Assembly (NCBI RefSeq): GCF_000472785.1
Contig: NZ_AXAL01000021.1
Location: 79,399 to 143,398 of the forward strand
Length of the DNA stretch: 64,000 nt
Direction: 5' to 3'
Origin: Mesorhizobium loti CJ3sym
GTDB lineage: Bacteria > Pseudomonadota > Alphaproteobacteria > Rhizobiales > Rhizobiaceae
The position numbers and the translations under genes were made by a program. Of the stretch, positions 62,504 through 64,000 are shown piece after piece; position 1 is the first letter of the stretch, and every line of letters begins with the position of its first letter. The notes below the pieces were generated by a model, which saw only the letters and a list, made by a program, of their open reading frames with translations, was not told the DNA's origin and did no database searches.

Positions 62504-63088
62504 ATGGACAATTCCAACAAAATCGCTGAGCCCAACAGTGCCGATCTCGCCGGTTTGCTTGATCGCGTGCCGAATGTCGGCAGGCTGCTTGAGCACCACC
62601 TCTGGGAGGCAGCGCGCGCCCTGTCGCTCGACAGATCATCCCGGCAGGGCTGGCGATTTGCCGGTCTGGTGGAGGCTGGCGCCACGCTCGACGCCGTCCT
62701 CCTGCTCCTCGCCTCGTCGAAGCCGGAGCGTTCGGTGTCGGCCATCAGCCGGGACGGCGAACGCTGGTTTTGCTCCATTCAAGTCACACCCCCAAGAACA
62801 ACGGCCGGAGCCGTCACAATCGAAGCGGACCACATCGATCTGGCTGCCGCGCTGCTGTCGGCCCTGCTTTCCTCGCACCTCATGAAAACGGTGCATCCAA
62901 GAATTCATCCAGGAGACTCTGATTGCCATGACCCCAGAACAAGCCCGAATGCGCCTGACCGGAGCGATGACCGCGCTGGTAACGCCGTTCACCGATGGCG
63001 AGGTCGATCTGAAGCAGCTGACCGCACTGTTGCGCTGGCAGATCGAACAAGGGATCAACGGGCTGGTCCCATGCGGCACCACAGGTGA
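62504..63088 (+). CDS. Hypothetical protein overlapping dapA
   Basis: A 194-aa reading frame: the first about 125 residues (DLAGLLDRVPNVGRLLEHHLWEAA, then LVEAGATLDAVLLLLASS) look like an ordinary cytoplasmic protein. The last about 55 codons overlap the 5' part of dapA in another frame and are Arg/Asp-rich, as expected of a shifted dapA read-out. The true end may be altered by a frameshift near 62890-62930, or the overlap may be real. No family is recognised. Confidence 0.45.
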   Translation: MDNSNKIAEPNSADLAGLLDRVPNVGRLLEHHLWEAARALSLDRSSRQGWRFAGLVEAGATLDAVLLLLASSKPERSVSAISRDGERWFCSIQVTPPRTTAGAVTIEADHIDLAAALLSALLSSHLMKTVHPRIHPGDSDCHDPRTSPNAPDRSDDRAGNAVHRWRGRSEAADRTVALADRTRDQRAGPMRHHR

Positions 63089-63881
63089 GGCCCCGACCCT
63101 GTCGTGGGAGGAGCGCCTCGACATCATCGCGCTGTGTGTGAAAATCGCCGGCGGCAGGGTGCCGATCATTGCCGGCACCGGAACCAACAGCACAGAGACG
63201 ACGATCGCCTTTTCGACGGCCGCCGAAGCCTTTGGTGCCGACGCCGCCCTCATCGTGACGCCTTACTACAACAGGCCGAGCCAAGACGGGATCTTTCGCC
63301 ATTTCGAAGCGGTTGCGGCCAAGGTCAGGATACCGATCATCGTCTACAATGTGCCGGCACGAACCGGCGTCGACCTGTCCGAGGAGACGATCGAGCGGCT
63401 GGCACAGATTCCGACCATCATCGGCATCAAGGATGCCACCGGCGATGTGAGCCGGCTGTCCACCCTTCCGGCTGTGCTCAGGCGCCGCTTCATCTGCCTT
63501 TCCGGCCATGACGCGACGTCGTTCGGCTTCAACACGATGGGGGGGCGCGGGACGATCTCGGTGATCTCCAATGTCGCGCCGCGGCTGTGCGTGGAGATGC
63601 ATGATGCGTGCCGGCAGGGCGACCACCACACCGCGCGGGCCATCCATCATCGCTTGCGGCCGCTGATCGCGGCGCTTGAACTGGAGAGCAATCCCGTGCC
63701 GGTCAAATATGCGCTAAGCTTGGCGCTTGGCATGAGCCCGGATGTCCGCTTGCCGATGACAGCTGTTCGCCCTGAAACCGCAACTGCGATCCGAGAGGCG
63801 ATGTTGGGGCTGAGCGAGGCTGGATTCAGGATCGGCCAGTCAAGACCGGCGGCGGCCGCGAATGCGCAGCGCCAGTTCTGA
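62928..63881 (+). CDS. dapA: 4-hydroxy-tetrahydrodipicolinate synthase (DapA) family protein
   Basis: A 317-aa class I aldolase. The pyruvate-binding lysine is K168 in IIGIKDATGD, the catalytic tyrosine Y140 in IIVYNVPARTG, and CGTTGEAPTLSWEER and TPYYNRPSQDG are typical. The family condenses pyruvate with aspartate semialdehyde for lysine and cell-wall synthesis. Rhizobia often have several DapA-like paralogues acting on other substrates, so the symbol is tentative. GGAGA precedes ATG 62928 by about 10 bases. Confidence 0.85.
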   Translation: MTPEQARMRLTGAMTALVTPFTDGEVDLKQLTALLRWQIEQGINGLVPCGTTGEAPTLSWEERLDIIALCVKIAGGRVPIIAGTGTNSTETTIAFSTAAEAFGADAALIVTPYYNRPSQDGIFRHFEAVAAKVRIPIIVYNVPARTGVDLSEETIERLAQIPTIIGIKDATGDVSRLSTLPAVLRRRFICLSGHDATSFGFNTMGGRGTISVISNVAPRLCVEMHDACRQGDHHTARAIHHRLRPLIAALELESNPVPVKYALSLALGMSPDVRLPMTAVRPETATAIREAMLGLSEAGFRIGQSRPAAAANAQRQF

Positions 63882-64000
63882 CAGGGGCCTGCGCACCTCG
63901 CCATCAGCGGCATAGACCAGTCCGGGCTGGACGATCCATTCGCCAGCCCGGAGCGCTTCGGCATCGAAGCGTCCACTGGCGTCGCGCGTTGCAACACCGA
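63840..64000 (-). CDS. Partial coding region leaving the window (C-terminal end)
   Basis: The minus-strand frame is open from the window edge to TGA at 63840-63842 and reads ATRDASGRFDAEALRAGEWI, then VQPGLVYAADGEVRRPLSEL. Its codon use looks coding. It overlaps the dapA end by 42 bases, convergent. No family can be named from this short piece. Confidence 0.4.
   Translation of the reverse strand, partial: GVATRDASGRFDAEALRAGEWIVQPGLVYAADGEVRRPLSELALRIRGRRRS

Overview
The window looks like chromosomal DNA of a high-GC rhizobium, most probably Mesorhizobium or a close relative. Support comes from gene content and order: aglFGAK, pckA/chvI-chvG-hprK-ptsM-ptsH-ahcY-divL, tsaE/amgK-murU-addB-addA-trxA, trpF-trpB-trpA-accD-folC, infC-rpmI-rplT-pheS-pheT. 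Also supporting are three tandem copies of a tiny secreted protein that matches the DUF680 family, which I recall as largely Mesorhizobium-restricted, and several rhizobial-style intergenic palindromes. No tRNA, rRNA, CRISPR, transposase or phage gene was seen. The assignment is inference from synteny and families; no database search was run.

Layout. 1-4.8 kb: 3' part of an alpha-glucoside ABC uptake operon with its glucosidase. 4.87-5.66 kb: three DUF680-like genes on the minus strand. 6.17-8.85 kb: a cobalamin riboswitch ahead of a Rieske oxygenase and reductase resembling the glycine betaine monooxygenase GbcAB. 8.99-14.2 kb: a compact set of PqqD-like protein, HprK-like kinase, three family-2 glycosyltransferases and a nucleotidyltransferase, the least understood part of the window. 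14.2-18.6 kb: GT87-like membrane protein, AlkB, and a TonB receptor broken by two frameshifts. 18.6-29.5 kb: ArfB, PckA, ChvI/ChvG, the truncated HPr kinase/EIIA/HPr regulatory PTS, AhcY and DivL. 29.5-38.8 kb: TsaE-AmgK fusion, MurU, AddB, AddA, thioredoxin. 38.9-45.6 kb: cupin, a lone antitoxin-like gene, FolC, AccD, TrpA/B/F on the minus strand, then two small genes including a DUF1851-like protein. 45.6-49 kb: YgjP-like protease, DUF2852 protein, BenE-like transporter, hydrolase. 49.1-56 kb: translation genes infC (ATT start), rpmI, rplT, pheS, pheT, with small ASCH and GFA genes inserted between pheS and pheT. 56-64 kb: accessory metabolism (nucleotidyltransferase, aldo/keto reductase with divergent LysR, Gfo/Idh oxidoreductase, FAD dehydrogenase, small unknown proteins, DapA paralogue).

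How the genes fit together. The agl genes import and hydrolyse alpha-glucosides. ChvG/ChvI, HprK, EIIA and HPr form the alphaproteobacterial envelope-stress and carbon-status signalling block, with gluconeogenic pckA divergent from chvI. AmgK and MurU belong to peptidoglycan sugar recycling, and AddAB to double-strand break repair. The 8.99-14.2 kb cassette combines a peptide-binding-type PqqD domain, a P-loop kinase of HPr-kinase fold, glycosyltransferases and a nucleotidyltransferase. It is the best candidate for an undescribed system; it could modify a ribosomal peptide or build a surface glycan. It lies downstream of the riboswitch-controlled genes on the same strand.
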